64,000 nt of DNA from Lachnospiraceae bacterium. GTDB taxonomy: Bacteria; Bacillota; Clostridia; Lachnospirales; Lachnospiraceae. This document shows positions 24,692 to 33,651 of the stretch, piece after piece (the stretch's first letter is position 1; each line of letters opens with the position of its first letter). Where the stretch lies: positions 124,001 to 188,000 of the forward strand of contig SVEZ01000003.1 of the NCBI GenBank assembly GCA_015057115.1, written 5' to 3'. The notes beneath the pieces were generated by a model, which ran no database searches, had not been told where the DNA came from, and worked only from the letters and a program-made list of their open reading frames with translations. The position numbers were made by a program, and so were the translations under genes.

Positions 24692-24730
24692 GGGTGAACT
24701 ATTGCTGAACTGGTGATTGGAAGAGAGGAG

Positions 24731-25005
24731 TAGGATTCCCTTTTTGAAACAAATGTGTTTTGTACCGAGGAATAGGATTTTAAATTTCAAACAACAACTT
24801 TTTTACCGAGTAAATGCATTAAAACGTAATTTAACAGAGCATTCGGCAGAAAAAATAGGAACAAAATCAGAGATTGGAGCATCCTATACCGAGAAATGTT
24901 GTGTACGAGAGCGAATGAAAGAAAAATTAGGAACTAAAAATTTGATGTTTCTTGTATATACACAGAACTAGGAACCAAACATAGAAAAAGAGAATTTATA
25001 CCGAG
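24731..25005. repeat. Periodic repeat array, type C, inside the hyd locus
   Basis: Fills the 344-base gap between the TM1266-type gene and hydE. TAGGA words start at 24731, 24773, 24856, 24928 and 24969; TACCGAG words start at 24763, 24804, 24887 and 24999, with a degenerate TACACAG at 24959. A TAGGA word is followed 30-32 bases later by TACCGAG (24731-24763, 24773-24804, 24856-24887, 24969-24999), and where the next unit is intact the gap back to TAGGA is 10 bases, giving a unit of about 41. Unlike arrays A and B the two words are not inverted complements. At least one unit (expected near 24814) has decayed. Confidence 0.65.
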
Positions 25006-25035
25006 TGGGGAATGACAAACTGGAGAAAAGGAACT

Positions 25036-26082
25036 ATGGGAATGAAGAAATTAATTGATGCACTGGCACAAGGAAGCTCCCTTACAGAGAAGCAGTGGGA
25101 GGAATTGATTGCCGGGCAAACGGAGGAACTGGCGGAGTATGCGGCAGAGAAAGCGCGAAGTATCCGGGAAAAAATTTACGGAAAAACCGTTTTTACCAGA
25201 GGACTCATTGAATTTACAAACTATTGTAAAAATGATTGTCTCTACTGCGGTATACGACGAAGCAATTCCAATGCCGAACGTTACCGATTAAGTGAGGAAG
25301 AAATCCTTGACTGTTGTAAACAGGGCTATGAGCTGGGATTTCGAACTTTTGTATTGCAGGGAGGCGAAGACGGATACTTTACGGATGATCGGATAACAGA
25401 CATTATTAAGAAAATCAAAGCAAAGTATCCGGATTGTGCCTTAACCTTATCCATTGGAGAAAAGGAAAAAGAAAGCTATCAAAGGTTTTTTAATGCCGGG
25501 GCGGACCGGTATCTGTTGCGACATGAAACAGCGGATGAAGCCCACTATAATACACTGCATCCGGAAGAATTGTCCTTAAGGCATCGTATGGACTGTCTTT
25601 GGAATCTGAAGGAAATCGGTTATCAGGTGGGTTGCGGTTTTATGGTGGGCTCGCCGGGGCAAACAGTGGGAACACTGGCGAAGGATATGAAATTTATTGA
25701 AGAATTGCAGCCACAGATGGTGGGAATCGGACCTTTCGTACCCCATCATGAAACACCTTTTGCAAAAGAAACGGCAGGCACGGTTAAACAAACACTGTAT
25801 TTGCTATCCCTGCTACGTTTGTTAAAGCCAAACCTGCTTTTGCCGGCAACTACGGCACTTGGAACCATTGACCCAAGAGGCAGGGAAAAAGGAATTTTAG
25901 CGGGAGCAAATGTTGTGATGCCAAATCTGTCACCCACCACGGTTCGCAAAAAGTACGAGCTGTACGACAACAAAATCTGCACCGGCGACGAAGCCGCCGA
26001 GTGCCGGAACTGCTTAAATAACCGCATGCAAAGCATCGGATATGTATTAGTAATTGACCGCGGAGATCCGCGCGAAAGATAA
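25036..26082 (+). CDS. hydE: [FeFe]-hydrogenase H-cluster radical SAM maturase HydE
   Basis: A 348-residue radical SAM enzyme that helps build the dithiomethylamine-bridged diiron site of [FeFe] hydrogenase. The SAM [4Fe-4S] cysteines are Cys64, Cys68 and Cys71 in YCKNDCLYCGI. Other family marks: FVLQGGEDGYF, RHETADEAHY, GCGFMVGSPGQT, and IGPFVPHHETPF. ATG 25036, preceded by GGAGAAAAGGAACT, is preferred to an upstream ATG at 25012 without a ribosome binding site. hydG follows after 19 bases. Confidence 0.95.
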   Translation: MGMKKLIDALAQGSSLTEKQWEELIAGQTEELAEYAAEKARSIREKIYGKTVFTRGLIEFTNYCKNDCLYCGIRRSNSNAERYRLSEEEILDCCKQGYELGFRTFVLQGGEDGYFTDDRITDIIKKIKAKYPDCALTLSIGEKEKESYQRFFNAGADRYLLRHETADEAHYNTLHPEELSLRHRMDCLWNLKEIGYQVGCGFMVGSPGQTVGTLAKDMKFIEELQPQMVGIGPFVPHHETPFAKETAGTVKQTLYLLSLLRLLKPNLLLPATTALGTIDPRGREKGILAGANVVMPNLSPTTVRKKYELYDNKICTGDEAAECRNCLNNRMQSIGYVLVIDRGDPRER

Positions 26083-26101
26083 AAGATAAGGAGAAAGAGC
26101 T

Positions 26102-27520
26102 ATGTATAATGTAATGTCATCACACGCAGAGGATTTCATCAATAACGAAGAGATTCTCGAAACTCTGAAATATGCAGAGGAAAACAAACATAACGAAAAA
26201 CTCATCACAGAAATTATTGAAAAAGCGAAATTAAGAAAAGGTCTTTCCCATAGAGAGGCAATGGTTCTTTTGGACTGCGACATCGAAGAGAAAAATCAGG
26301 AAATTTATGCATTGGCAAAACAGATTAAACTGGACTTCTACGGAAATCGTATTGTAATGTTTGCCCCGCTGTATCTTTCAAACTACTGTGTAAACGGATG
26401 CGAATATTGTCCGTATCATGCAAAAAATAAGCACATTGCAAGAAAGAAGCTGTCTCAGGAAGAAATCCGCAAAGAGGTTATTGCATTACAGGATATGGGA
26501 CATAAGCGATTGGCATTAGAGGCAGGAGAGGATCCTGTAAATAACCCGATTGAGTACATTTTAGAGAGTATCAAAACCATTTACAGTATCAAACACAAAA
26601 ACGGAGCAATTCGTCGTGTAAACGTAAATATTGCGGCAACCACCGTAGAGAATTACCGTAAATTAAAAGAAGCAGGTATCGGAACCTACATTTTATTCCA
26701 GGAGACCTATAACAAAGAACAGTACGAAAAACTTCACCCAACGGGACCGAAGTCTGATTACAATTATCACACCGAGGCAATGGACAGAGCCATGGACGGA
26801 GGTATTGATGATGTAGGAATCGGTGTATTGTTCGGATTAAACCTTTACCGCTATGACTTTGTAGGATTACTGATGCATGCAGAGCACTTAGAGCAGGCAA
26901 AAGGATGCGGACCCCATACCATTTCCGTACCGAGACTCCGTCGCGCGGATGACATCGATCCGGATGTATTTGATAACGGAATTACCGATGAAATGTTTGA
27001 AAAAATCGTTGCCTGCATCCGTGTAGCAGTACCGTATACCGGCATGATTATCTCCACCAGAGAGAGCAAGGAAACCCGTGAAAAAGTGCTGGAAATGGGT
27101 GTTTCCCAGATTAGTGGAGGTTCCAGAACCAGCGTAGGCGGATATGTGGAAGAAGAGCCGGAAGAAGAAAATTCTGCACAATTTGACGTTTCGGATAACC
27201 GTACATTAGATGAGGTTGTAGGCTGGCTTATTGACCTTGGCTATGTTCCATCCTTCTGTACCGCATGTTACCGTGAAGGACGAACAGGGGATCGTTTTAT
27301 GTCCTTATTAAAGTCCGGTCAGATTCAGAACTGCTGTCATCCAAATGCATTGATGACTTTGAACGAGTATCTGGATGACTATGCATCCGATAAGGTAAAA
27401 GCGGCAGGTAAGAAGATGATTGAAGCAGAATTGGAAAAAATACCGAATCCGAAGGTAAAAGAAACTGCCAAGAAATACATTAACAGCATTGATGCCGGAG
27501 AGCGTGATTTCAGATTCTAG
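26102..27520 (+). CDS. hydG: [FeFe]-hydrogenase H-cluster radical SAM maturase HydG
   Basis: A 472-residue tyrosine lyase that makes the CO and CN ligands of the H-cluster. SAM-cluster cysteines are Cys96, Cys100 and Cys103 in YCVNGCEYCPY. The C-terminal domain carries the second cluster motif CTACYREGRTGDRFM with the family's QNCCHPNA. Length is normal. It lies between hydE and hydF and is clearly co-transcribed. Confidence 0.97.
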   Translation: MYNVMSSHAEDFINNEEILETLKYAEENKHNEKLITEIIEKAKLRKGLSHREAMVLLDCDIEEKNQEIYALAKQIKLDFYGNRIVMFAPLYLSNYCVNGCEYCPYHAKNKHIARKKLSQEEIRKEVIALQDMGHKRLALEAGEDPVNNPIEYILESIKTIYSIKHKNGAIRRVNVNIAATTVENYRKLKEAGIGTYILFQETYNKEQYEKLHPTGPKSDYNYHTEAMDRAMDGGIDDVGIGVLFGLNLYRYDFVGLLMHAEHLEQAKGCGPHTISVPRLRRADDIDPDVFDNGITDEMFEKIVACIRVAVPYTGMIISTRESKETREKVLEMGVSQISGGSRTSVGGYVEEEPEEENSAQFDVSDNRTLDEVVGWLIDLGYVPSFCTACYREGRTGDRFMSLLKSGQIQNCCHPNALMTLNEYLDDYASDKVKAAGKKMIEAELEKIPNPKVKETAKKYINSIDAGERDFRF

Positions 27521-27530
27521 GAGGCAGAGT

Positions 27531-28760
27531 ATGAGCTTGAACGAAACACCTTCCGCAAATCGTTTGCACATTGGCATTTTCGGTAATCGGAATGCAGGAA
27601 AATCCAGCCTGTTAAATGCCATTACCGGACAGGAGCTGGCGGTGGTTTCCGAGGTAAAAGGAACCACCACGGATCCGGTATCCAAGGCTATGGAGCTTTT
27701 GCCCTTAGGACCGGTGGTGCTGATTGATACCCCGGGGTTGGATGACGAAGGAGAACTGGGCCAAAAGCGTATGGAGAAAAGCTTTGAGGTACTGCGTAAG
27801 ATAGACTTTGCCATTGTGGTATTAGACGGACAGGACGCCCGTCTATCCAATGCGCAAAAGGAATTGTTAGAAATTCTGAAGGATAAAAAGCTGCCCTTTG
27901 TCATTGCCATCAATAAGCTGGATGCTATGTCAAAAGCCCAGGAGAAGATGATAGAAAAGACGGATTGGGCAAAAATATATCCCTATGTGTTTGTTTCCTC
28001 CCTTACCAAAGAGGGAGTGGATAAACTGAAAAACTATATTGCTCATGGTATTCAGGAGACAGGACAGAGGGATCTTATCAAGGATTTGTTAGAACCCAAA
28101 GATGTGGTTGTTCTGGTTACCCCGATTGATGCGGCTGCCCCTAAGGGACGCATGATTTTACCGCAGCAGCAGACCATCCGGGATATACTGGACGGAAATG
28201 CCATCTGTATGGTGACCAAAGAAACCACTTTACCGGAGACTTTGGAGAGTTTGAAAAATCCACCGAAGATGGTGGTTACCGACAGCCAGGCATTTAAAGT
28301 GGTAAATGAAATGACACCAAAAGATATTCCCTTAACCTCTTTTTCCATTCTCTTTGCAAGACTTAAGGGAGATTTGGAACAGCAGGTAAGAGGCGCTGCC
28401 GCTATTTCAATGTTGAAGGATGGGGCAAAAGTGCTGATTTCCGAGGGCTGTACTCATCATCGTCAGTGCGGGGACATCGGAACGGAGAAACTACCGAAGT
28501 TGTTAAAGAAATTCACGGGAAAAGAGCTGGAACTTTCCTTTACCAGTGGAACCGGTTTTGAAAAGGACCTGACAAAATACGATCTTGTGATTCACTGCGG
28601 CGGCTGTATGTTAAATGAAAAGGAGATGAAATACCGCCTGGCAGAAGCGAAACGCCAGAATGTGCCAATGACCAACTATGGTGTGGCTATAGCCTATATG
28701 AACGGTATTTTAAAACGAAGTCTTTCACTATTTCCGGAAAAGGAACTGTTAAACGATTAA
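27531..28760 (+). CDS. hydF: [FeFe]-hydrogenase H-cluster maturation GTPase HydF
   Basis: A 409-residue scaffold GTPase on which the diiron subcluster is assembled and delivered to HydA. The P-loop is GNRNAGKSS (residues 18-26), with DTPGLDDEG as the switch region and AINKLDAM as the base motif. The C-terminal Fe-S domain has CTHHRQCGDIG and HCGGCMLN. ATG 27531 after TAGGAGGCAGAGT is preferred to an open extension into hydG. No hydrogenase structural gene is in the window. Confidence 0.96.
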   Translation: MSLNETPSANRLHIGIFGNRNAGKSSLLNAITGQELAVVSEVKGTTTDPVSKAMELLPLGPVVLIDTPGLDDEGELGQKRMEKSFEVLRKIDFAIVVLDGQDARLSNAQKELLEILKDKKLPFVIAINKLDAMSKAQEKMIEKTDWAKIYPYVFVSSLTKEGVDKLKNYIAHGIQETGQRDLIKDLLEPKDVVVLVTPIDAAAPKGRMILPQQQTIRDILDGNAICMVTKETTLPETLESLKNPPKMVVTDSQAFKVVNEMTPKDIPLTSFSILFARLKGDLEQQVRGAAAISMLKDGAKVLISEGCTHHRQCGDIGTEKLPKLLKKFTGKELELSFTSGTGFEKDLTKYDLVIHCGGCMLNEKEMKYRLAEAKRQNVPMTNYGVAIAYMNGILKRSLSLFPEKELLND

Positions 28761-28765
28761 AAAAT

Positions 28766-28832
28766 AACCGGCAACCTTTGCGGTGCACCCAAGAGTTAAA
28801 CTTTTGGGGGACACCGAAAGGATTGCCGGTTT
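28766..28832. terminator. Three-tier bidirectional terminator between convergent genes
   Basis: Outer stem AACCGGCAA with TTGCCGGTT (28766-28774 and 28823-28831), middle stem CGGTG with CACCG, and inner stem CCCAAGAG with CTTTTGGG, with A-rich and T-rich flanks. It can end both hydF and the convergent secreted-protein gene. Confidence 0.85.
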
Positions 28833-28841
28833 TTCAATACA

Positions 28842-29588
28842 TTATGGACAAATCACGGAAGCGATGCCTACGTTAATGGTCTCATTTTTCTTGGTGTATT
28901 TATCTTTGTAAGTAATTACCGCATAGGTATGTGCGATTAAACTGTCACTCATATAGTCGCTGGAGTAAGACTCGCTACTATAGGTGCTCTTGTACTGATA
29001 TGGTGCAGTATTAATCTTTACTTTTCCGCCATTCTTAAAGGTTACGTATTTCTGCTCGGAAGTATATCCGTTGTCATTTTTCTGTTTCACGTATTTATTA
29101 TATTGAAGTTTTTTCAATGTATAACCTTTTGCAAGAGTAACACGGAAGGTAGTGGTTTTCTTAGTTGTATAAGATAAGTAACCATTCTTTTTGCCACCAA
29201 CTTTCCAACTTTTAATTGGTGATGGATAATTGTAAACAGTCACTTTCTTGGTTGCATTGTTGCTGAATTTTACGGTAACGGTGTAGGTACCGGATTTGCG
29301 ACCCAACATACTGATGGTATAGTCATTGTTAGATACCGTGTCACCGGAAACAGAGTAGTTGGAGCTGGTAAGCTTCACAATCAGACTCGTGCTGTTAGAT
29401 TTGACGCTTTTTACCTTTTCTTTTCCGTTAATTTTGAAAGAGAAGGAAGATTCGCTGCCGGTGTAACTGCGTACCTTAGATGGAATGGTGCTGGATACGC
29501 CATCAGCCTTGGCAATGTTTGCAGGCAGTATGGAAAGAATCATAACTACCGCAAGTGTTCCCCCAAGTAATTTCTTGATAGTTTTCAT
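28842..29588 (-). CDS. Secreted protein of unknown function
   Basis: A 248-residue protein with a clear signal peptide (MKTIKKLLGGTLAVVMILS, cleavage near IAKADG). The mature part is rich in Ser, Thr, Lys and Tyr and beta-strand-like, with an Ig-like repeat feel (SGTYTVTVKFSNNATKKVTV). No sorting motif, lipobox or catalytic motif is seen. A strong own promoter lies upstream (29621-29649). Probably an extracellular beta-sandwich protein of narrow distribution. Confidence 0.75.
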   Translation of the reverse strand: MKTIKKLLGGTLAVVMILSILPANIAKADGVSSTIPSKVRSYTGSESSFSFKINGKEKVKSVKSNSTSLIVKLTSSNYSVSGDTVSNNDYTISMLGRKSGTYTVTVKFSNNATKKVTVYNYPSPIKSWKVGGKKNGYLSYTTKKTTTFRVTLAKGYTLKKLQYNKYVKQKNDNGYTSEQKYVTFKNGGKVKINTAPYQYKSTYSSESYSSDYMSDSLIAHTYAVITYKDKYTKKNETINVGIASVICP

Positions 29589-29620
29589 AGTAAAACCTCC
29601 TTATAAAAGTTATCGGTTAC

Positions 29621-29649
29621 ATTATACTATGCTACTATACGGAAGTCAA
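29621..29649 (-). promoter_or_regulatory. Promoter of the secreted-protein gene
   Basis: On the minus strand TTGACT (29649-29644), a 17-base spacer and TATAAT (29626-29621): a near-consensus housekeeping promoter. Confidence 0.8.
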
Positions 29650-29712
29650 AAAGAAGATAACGCTTTGTGGTGAAAAATCAGTTAAAATCATGATGAAAAT
29701 CTATGAAGCAGT

Positions 29713-29741
29713 TTGACTTTTCTACTGCGAATCAGTATAAT
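29713..29741 (+). promoter_or_regulatory. Promoter of the 29809 gene and dapF-like gene
   Basis: TTGACT (29713-29718), a 17-base spacer and TATAAT (29736-29741). The leader then contains a TTTAATC/GATTAAA hairpin (about 29761-29786) before the AAGGGGGTGG ribosome binding site. Confidence 0.8.
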
Positions 29742-29808
29742 AAAATGTATATCAGAATCGTTTAATCTGCCGTTTTTTCGATTAAACAGCCGCAAGGGGG
29801 TGGATAGT

Positions 29809-30213
29809 ATGAAATTAAGAGCACCAATCACTGATAAAATTGATGTACGTAATTTCAACGACGAATTAAAGCACGCTGTCGTGAAACGAAGCCGTGTTCG
29901 TTATATTACTGCCCCGGAGGAAGAGGAAACGACTGGGGACGACGAGGTGGATGCAGAAACATTGGCACAGGCCAATGAGATCTTCGAGCGGCTGCAGAAA
30001 GAGGCAGAAGCAGATGAGGCTGCGAAAGCGGCTGAGTGGACAGCTAAACTGGCAGCGGAAGATGAGAGCAATTATAATGCAGCCACCGGCTCTTATTCCG
30101 GTGCTTATGGAAAAGGTAATGTTTCCGATGAAACAAAAGCCTTGGCAGCGAATATACTGGGTGAAAAGGCAGATAGTTTAGCAGACATTATCAATCAGAA
30201 CCAGGTTGATTAG
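29809..30213 (+). CDS. Small acidic protein of unknown function
   Basis: A 134-residue soluble protein, not recognised. It starts MKLRAPITDKIDVRNFNDEL and continues with a very acidic Ala/Glu-rich helical part (AEADEAAKAAEWTAKLAAED), then a short Gly/Ser/Tyr stretch and a helical C-terminus. ATG 29809 follows CAAGGGGGTGGATAGT; a longer open frame from 29713 includes the promoter and is rejected. It is upstream of the dapF-like gene (56-base gap with a separate ribosome binding site) and probably co-transcribed. Confidence 0.7.
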   Translation: MKLRAPITDKIDVRNFNDELKHAVVKRSRVRYITAPEEEETTGDDEVDAETLAQANEIFERLQKEAEADEAAKAAEWTAKLAAEDESNYNAATGSYSGAYGKGNVSDETKALAANILGEKADSLADIINQNQVD

Positions 30214-30269
30214 GAAATGCGCGTAGATTCTGTAAAAATTGGAGTGAACAAGTAGGAGGAGCTTAATAA

Positions 30270-31115
30270 TTGGGTTCATTTATGATTAAGAAGTATCACG
30301 GACTTGGGAACGACTATCTGGTAATCGATCCGAACAAGAATGATGTGGATTTGAAGGAGTGCCATATCCGCAAGCTTTGCAAGCGGAATTTCGGCATTGG
30401 AGCAGACGGAATTCTTTACGGACCGATTGAAAAAGATGGGAAGATCCATGTCCGATGTTTTAATCCGGATGCAAGTGAGGCAACGAACACCGGAACCGGT
30501 ATTCGAATTTTTGCCAAATATTTGAAGGATGAAGGGTATGCAAAAGACAAACAGGTATCTTTCTATACCGCCAGCGGCAAAGCTGAGGTGGAATTTTTAA
30601 ACGAGGATGCCACCCTGGTTCGAGCACGAATCGGGAAAGCGGATTTTCATGCAGCCAGGATTCCTGTAATAGGAGAAGACCGGGAGGTCATTAATGAAGC
30701 AATGTATTTTGGCGGAACTCCCTATGAGGTCACCTGTTTGAGTGTAGGTAACCCCCATTGTGCGTTGCTTGTAAACGAAGTGAATTACAAGAAGGTTATG
30801 GAATTGGGACCGATTGTAGAAAGCGCTGAGTATTTCCCGGATCGTATCAATTTCATGCTTTTGCATGTAGTCGATCGGGAACATGTGGAAATTGAGGTCT
30901 ACGAGCGTGGCGCCGGCTATACGCTGGCTTCCGGAACCAGTGCCTGTGCGGCAGCTGCCGTTACGGTGCGTTTGGGACTGACAGAGCGCAAGGTAGAAGT
31001 AAGTCAGCCGGGAGGAAGTCTTACGGTAGAACTCAATGATCAGGATGAAATCATTATGACAGGAAGTGTGGACAGTGTCGGTATGATGATGCTGAGTGAC
31101 GCATTTTTTGCATAA
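30270..31115 (+). CDS. Diaminopimelate epimerase-like protein with altered active site
   Basis: A 281-residue DapF-fold protein (KYHGLGNDYLVID at the N-terminus, RNFGIGADGIL, SVGNPHCALL with the conserved His163). The two catalytic cysteines of classical DapF (Cys73 and Cys217 in Haemophilus influenzae) are replaced: the CGNG motif reads TGTG (Thr74), and the ACGTGACA motif reads ASGTSACA (Ser221). The nearby catalytic Glu of GETLA is Tyr217. A two-cysteine racemase mechanism therefore cannot work here. It may be a divergent subfamily with another substrate or reaction. TTG 30270 has AGGAGGA nine bases upstream; ATG 30282 is an alternative. Usual annotation would be dapF. Confidence 0.85.
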   Translation: MGSFMIKKYHGLGNDYLVIDPNKNDVDLKECHIRKLCKRNFGIGADGILYGPIEKDGKIHVRCFNPDASEATNTGTGIRIFAKYLKDEGYAKDKQVSFYTASGKAEVEFLNEDATLVRARIGKADFHAARIPVIGEDREVINEAMYFGGTPYEVTCLSVGNPHCALLVNEVNYKKVMELGPIVESAEYFPDRINFMLLHVVDREHVEIEVYERGAGYTLASGTSACAAAAVTVRLGLTERKVEVSQPGGSLTVELNDQDEIIMTGSVDSVGMMMLSDAFFA

Positions 31116-31146
31116 TACACAATATAGCAGGAAGGAAAGAAGTTTT

Positions 31147-32913
31147 ATGAAAAAGATACTGGATGATATTACAGAAGTAGTAGCAAAAGCATTCAAAGAA
31201 TGCGGTTATGATGAGAAATACGGAAAGGTAACGGTTTCAAACCGTCCTGACCTTTGTGAATTTCAGTGTAACGGTGCAATGGCATGTGCAAAAGAAGCCC
31301 ATAAAGCACCGTTTATGATTGCCGATGAGGTAAAGGCTGTACTGGATAAAGAAAGCATGTTTGAGGTAGTGGATTCCGTGAAACCGGGATTTTTAAATAT
31401 TACCATGTCCAGTGAATACATGGCACAGTATATGAAGACCATGTTAAGTGAAGATCGTTTTGGTGTAGAAGATGCCAATCCAAAGAGAACCATCGTTATT
31501 GATTACGGCGGAGCTAACGTAGCAAAGCCACTCCATGTTGGACATCTTCGCCCGGCTATTATCGGTGAGAGTATCAAACGTATTTTACGTTATACCGGTA
31601 ATACGGTATACGGTGATGTTCATTTGGGAGACTGGGGATTACAGATTGGTTTAATCATTACCGAGTTAAGACGTCGTAAACCGGAACTGCCATACTTTGA
31701 TGAAAGCTTTACCGGAGAATATCCTACTGAGCCGCCATTTACCTTAAGCGATTTGGAAGAGATTTATCCGGCTGCAAGTGCAGAGAGCAAGAAGAATGCA
31801 GAGTATAAGAAGGAAGCGTTGGAGATCACCAACGAGCTTCAGAACGGACATCGTGCTTATACCGCAATTTTGAAGCATATTTTAACCCTGTCCCATGCGG
31901 ATTTGAAGAAGAACTACGGTAACTTGAATGTTATTTTTGATCTTTGGAAGGGTGAATCCGATGCACAGCCATATATCCCGGATATGATTGAGGATATGAA
32001 GAAACGTGGTATTGCAGAGGAGAGCGAAGGTGCTCTTATCGTTAATGTTGCAAAGGATGATGACAAGAGAGAAATCCCGCCATGTATTATCCAGAAATCT
32101 GACGGAGCTGCATTATATGCAACCACAGATTTGGGAACCATTATCATGCGTCGGGAGGAACAGAATCCGGATGCCATCATTTACGTAGTAGATAAGCGTC
32201 AGGAACTTCACTTTGTACAGGTATTCAGAACCACCAGAAAAGCCGGACTTGTAAGAGATGATGTGGAATTGACTCATATCGGTTTCGGTACCATGAACGG
32301 TAAGGATGGCAAGCCATTCAAGACTCGTGACGGTGGTGTTATGCGTCTGGAGAATATGATTTCCGATATTGCAGACGAGATGTACAAGAAGATTACTGAA
32401 AATCATACAGTAGATCCGGAAGAAGCAAAGAAAACCGCTAAGATTGTTGGACTTGCAGCATTGAAATACGGAGATCTTTCTAACCAGGCAAGTAAGGATT
32501 ATGTATTCGATATGGAAAGATTTACTTCCTTCGAAGGAAATACTGGTCCATACCTGTTATATTCCATCGTAAGAATCAAATCCATTCTTGCTAAATATGC
32601 AGAGACCGGCAAGAAGGCAGAAGATTTTGAAGTACTTGCTCCAAAGAATAAGAGCGAGAAGGATTTGATGTTGGCACTGGCTAACTTCCAGAGCGTAATT
32701 GAAACAGCAGCTGCAGAATATGCACCACATAAGATTTGTGCTTATATCTATGAGCTTGCAAATAAATTCAATCACTTCTATCATGAGACCAAGATCATGA
32801 GTGAAGAAGATGAGAAGATTCAGGGTGGATACATCCGGTTATTAACCTTAACCAAGGGTATCATGGAAACCTGTATCGACTTACTTGGCTTTGAAGCACC
32901 GGAAAGAATGTAA
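31147..32913 (+). CDS. argS: Arginyl-tRNA synthetase
   Basis: A 588-residue class I aminoacyl-tRNA synthetase. The HIGH-type motif is HVGHLRPAI, preceded by the GGANVAKPLH segment; the C-terminal anticodon-binding DALR domain runs from about residue 455 (NTGPYLLYSIVRIKSIL) and ends LGFEAPERM. ATG 31147 follows AGGAAGGAAAGAAGTTTT; an in-frame ATG at 31096 lies inside the preceding gene. No T-box is seen upstream. Confidence 0.96.
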   Translation: MKKILDDITEVVAKAFKECGYDEKYGKVTVSNRPDLCEFQCNGAMACAKEAHKAPFMIADEVKAVLDKESMFEVVDSVKPGFLNITMSSEYMAQYMKTMLSEDRFGVEDANPKRTIVIDYGGANVAKPLHVGHLRPAIIGESIKRILRYTGNTVYGDVHLGDWGLQIGLIITELRRRKPELPYFDESFTGEYPTEPPFTLSDLEEIYPAASAESKKNAEYKKEALEITNELQNGHRAYTAILKHILTLSHADLKKNYGNLNVIFDLWKGESDAQPYIPDMIEDMKKRGIAEESEGALIVNVAKDDDKREIPPCIIQKSDGAALYATTDLGTIIMRREEQNPDAIIYVVDKRQELHFVQVFRTTRKAGLVRDDVELTHIGFGTMNGKDGKPFKTRDGGVMRLENMISDIADEMYKKITENHTVDPEEAKKTAKIVGLAALKYGDLSNQASKDYVFDMERFTSFEGNTGPYLLYSIVRIKSILAKYAETGKKAEDFEVLAPKNKSEKDLMLALANFQSVIETAAAEYAPHKICAYIYELANKFNHFYHETKIMSEEDEKIQGGYIRLLTLTKGIMETCIDLLGFEAPERM

Positions 32914-32939
32914 AAGAAGTCATTGATGAGAATAAGAGG

Positions 32940-32966
32940 GGTCGGGGTATTTGCCCCGACCTTTAT
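32940..32966 (+). terminator. Terminator after argS
   Basis: GGTCGGGG (32940-32947), TATTTG, CCCCGACC (32954-32961), TTTAT. The ribosome binding site of sdaAB follows closely. Confidence 0.8.
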
Positions 32967-32983
32967 CATGGAGTGATGTGTGA

Positions 32984-33649
32984 ATGAACATTTTTGACAT
33001 TATCGGACCTGTGATGATAGGTCCAAGCAGTTCCCATACTGCAGGAGCTGCCCGTATCGGAAAAATAGCCAGCCTGTTAATGAAGGAGAAGATTGTGGAG
33101 GCAGAGGTGGAGCTTTTTGGATCCTTTGCTAAGACCTACAAGGGACATGGAACGGACAAGGCGTTGGTAGGCGGTATTCTGGGAATGAATCCGGATGATG
33201 AACGCATTCGGGAAAGCCTTACACTTGCGAATGAGCAAGGGGTGAGAATTCATATTTTGGAATCCACCAAACCCTGTAAACACCCTAATTCGGCCAGAAT
33301 AACTTTAAAAGGGGAGCAGGGAGCAACTGTGACTATTGTGGGTGCATCCGTTGGCGGCGGTAATATTTTTGTATCCCAGATTGACGGCATGGAGGTTTCC
33401 ATTAACGGTCAGAACGACACCCTCATTGTGGTACACCAGGACGTGCCGGGTGTGGTTGGAAAAGTGGCAGAGTTTCTCGGTAACTGCGGTATTAACGTAT
33501 GCAATATGGCTCTTTCCCGTGAAAATAAAGGAGGAAAGGCAATCCTTTGCATTTCCATTGACGGACACACAGATCTGGATGTAACAACCTATATTAATCA
33601 TTTTGCAGGCGTAGAACGTTGCATTATGCTTTTGGCAGGAGGAAACTAG
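32984..33649 (+). CDS. sdaAB: L-serine dehydratase, iron-sulfur dependent, beta subunit
   Basis: A 221-residue subunit of the oxygen-sensitive L-serine ammonia-lyase that converts serine to pyruvate and ammonia. N-terminal family motif IGPVMIGPSSSHTAGAARIG, then KGHGTDKALVGGILG, and a C-terminal ACT domain (about 148-221: TLIVVHQDVPGVVGKVAEFL). The alpha subunit gene starts 2 bases after the stop. It fits an amino-acid-fermenting organism. Confidence 0.95.
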   Translation: MNIFDIIGPVMIGPSSSHTAGAARIGKIASLLMKEKIVEAEVELFGSFAKTYKGHGTDKALVGGILGMNPDDERIRESLTLANEQGVRIHILESTKPCKHPNSARITLKGEQGATVTIVGASVGGGNIFVSQIDGMEVSINGQNDTLIVVHQDVPGVVGKVAEFLGNCGINVCNMALSRENKGGKAILCISIDGHTDLDVTTYINHFAGVERCIMLLAGGN

Positions 33650-33651
33650 AC

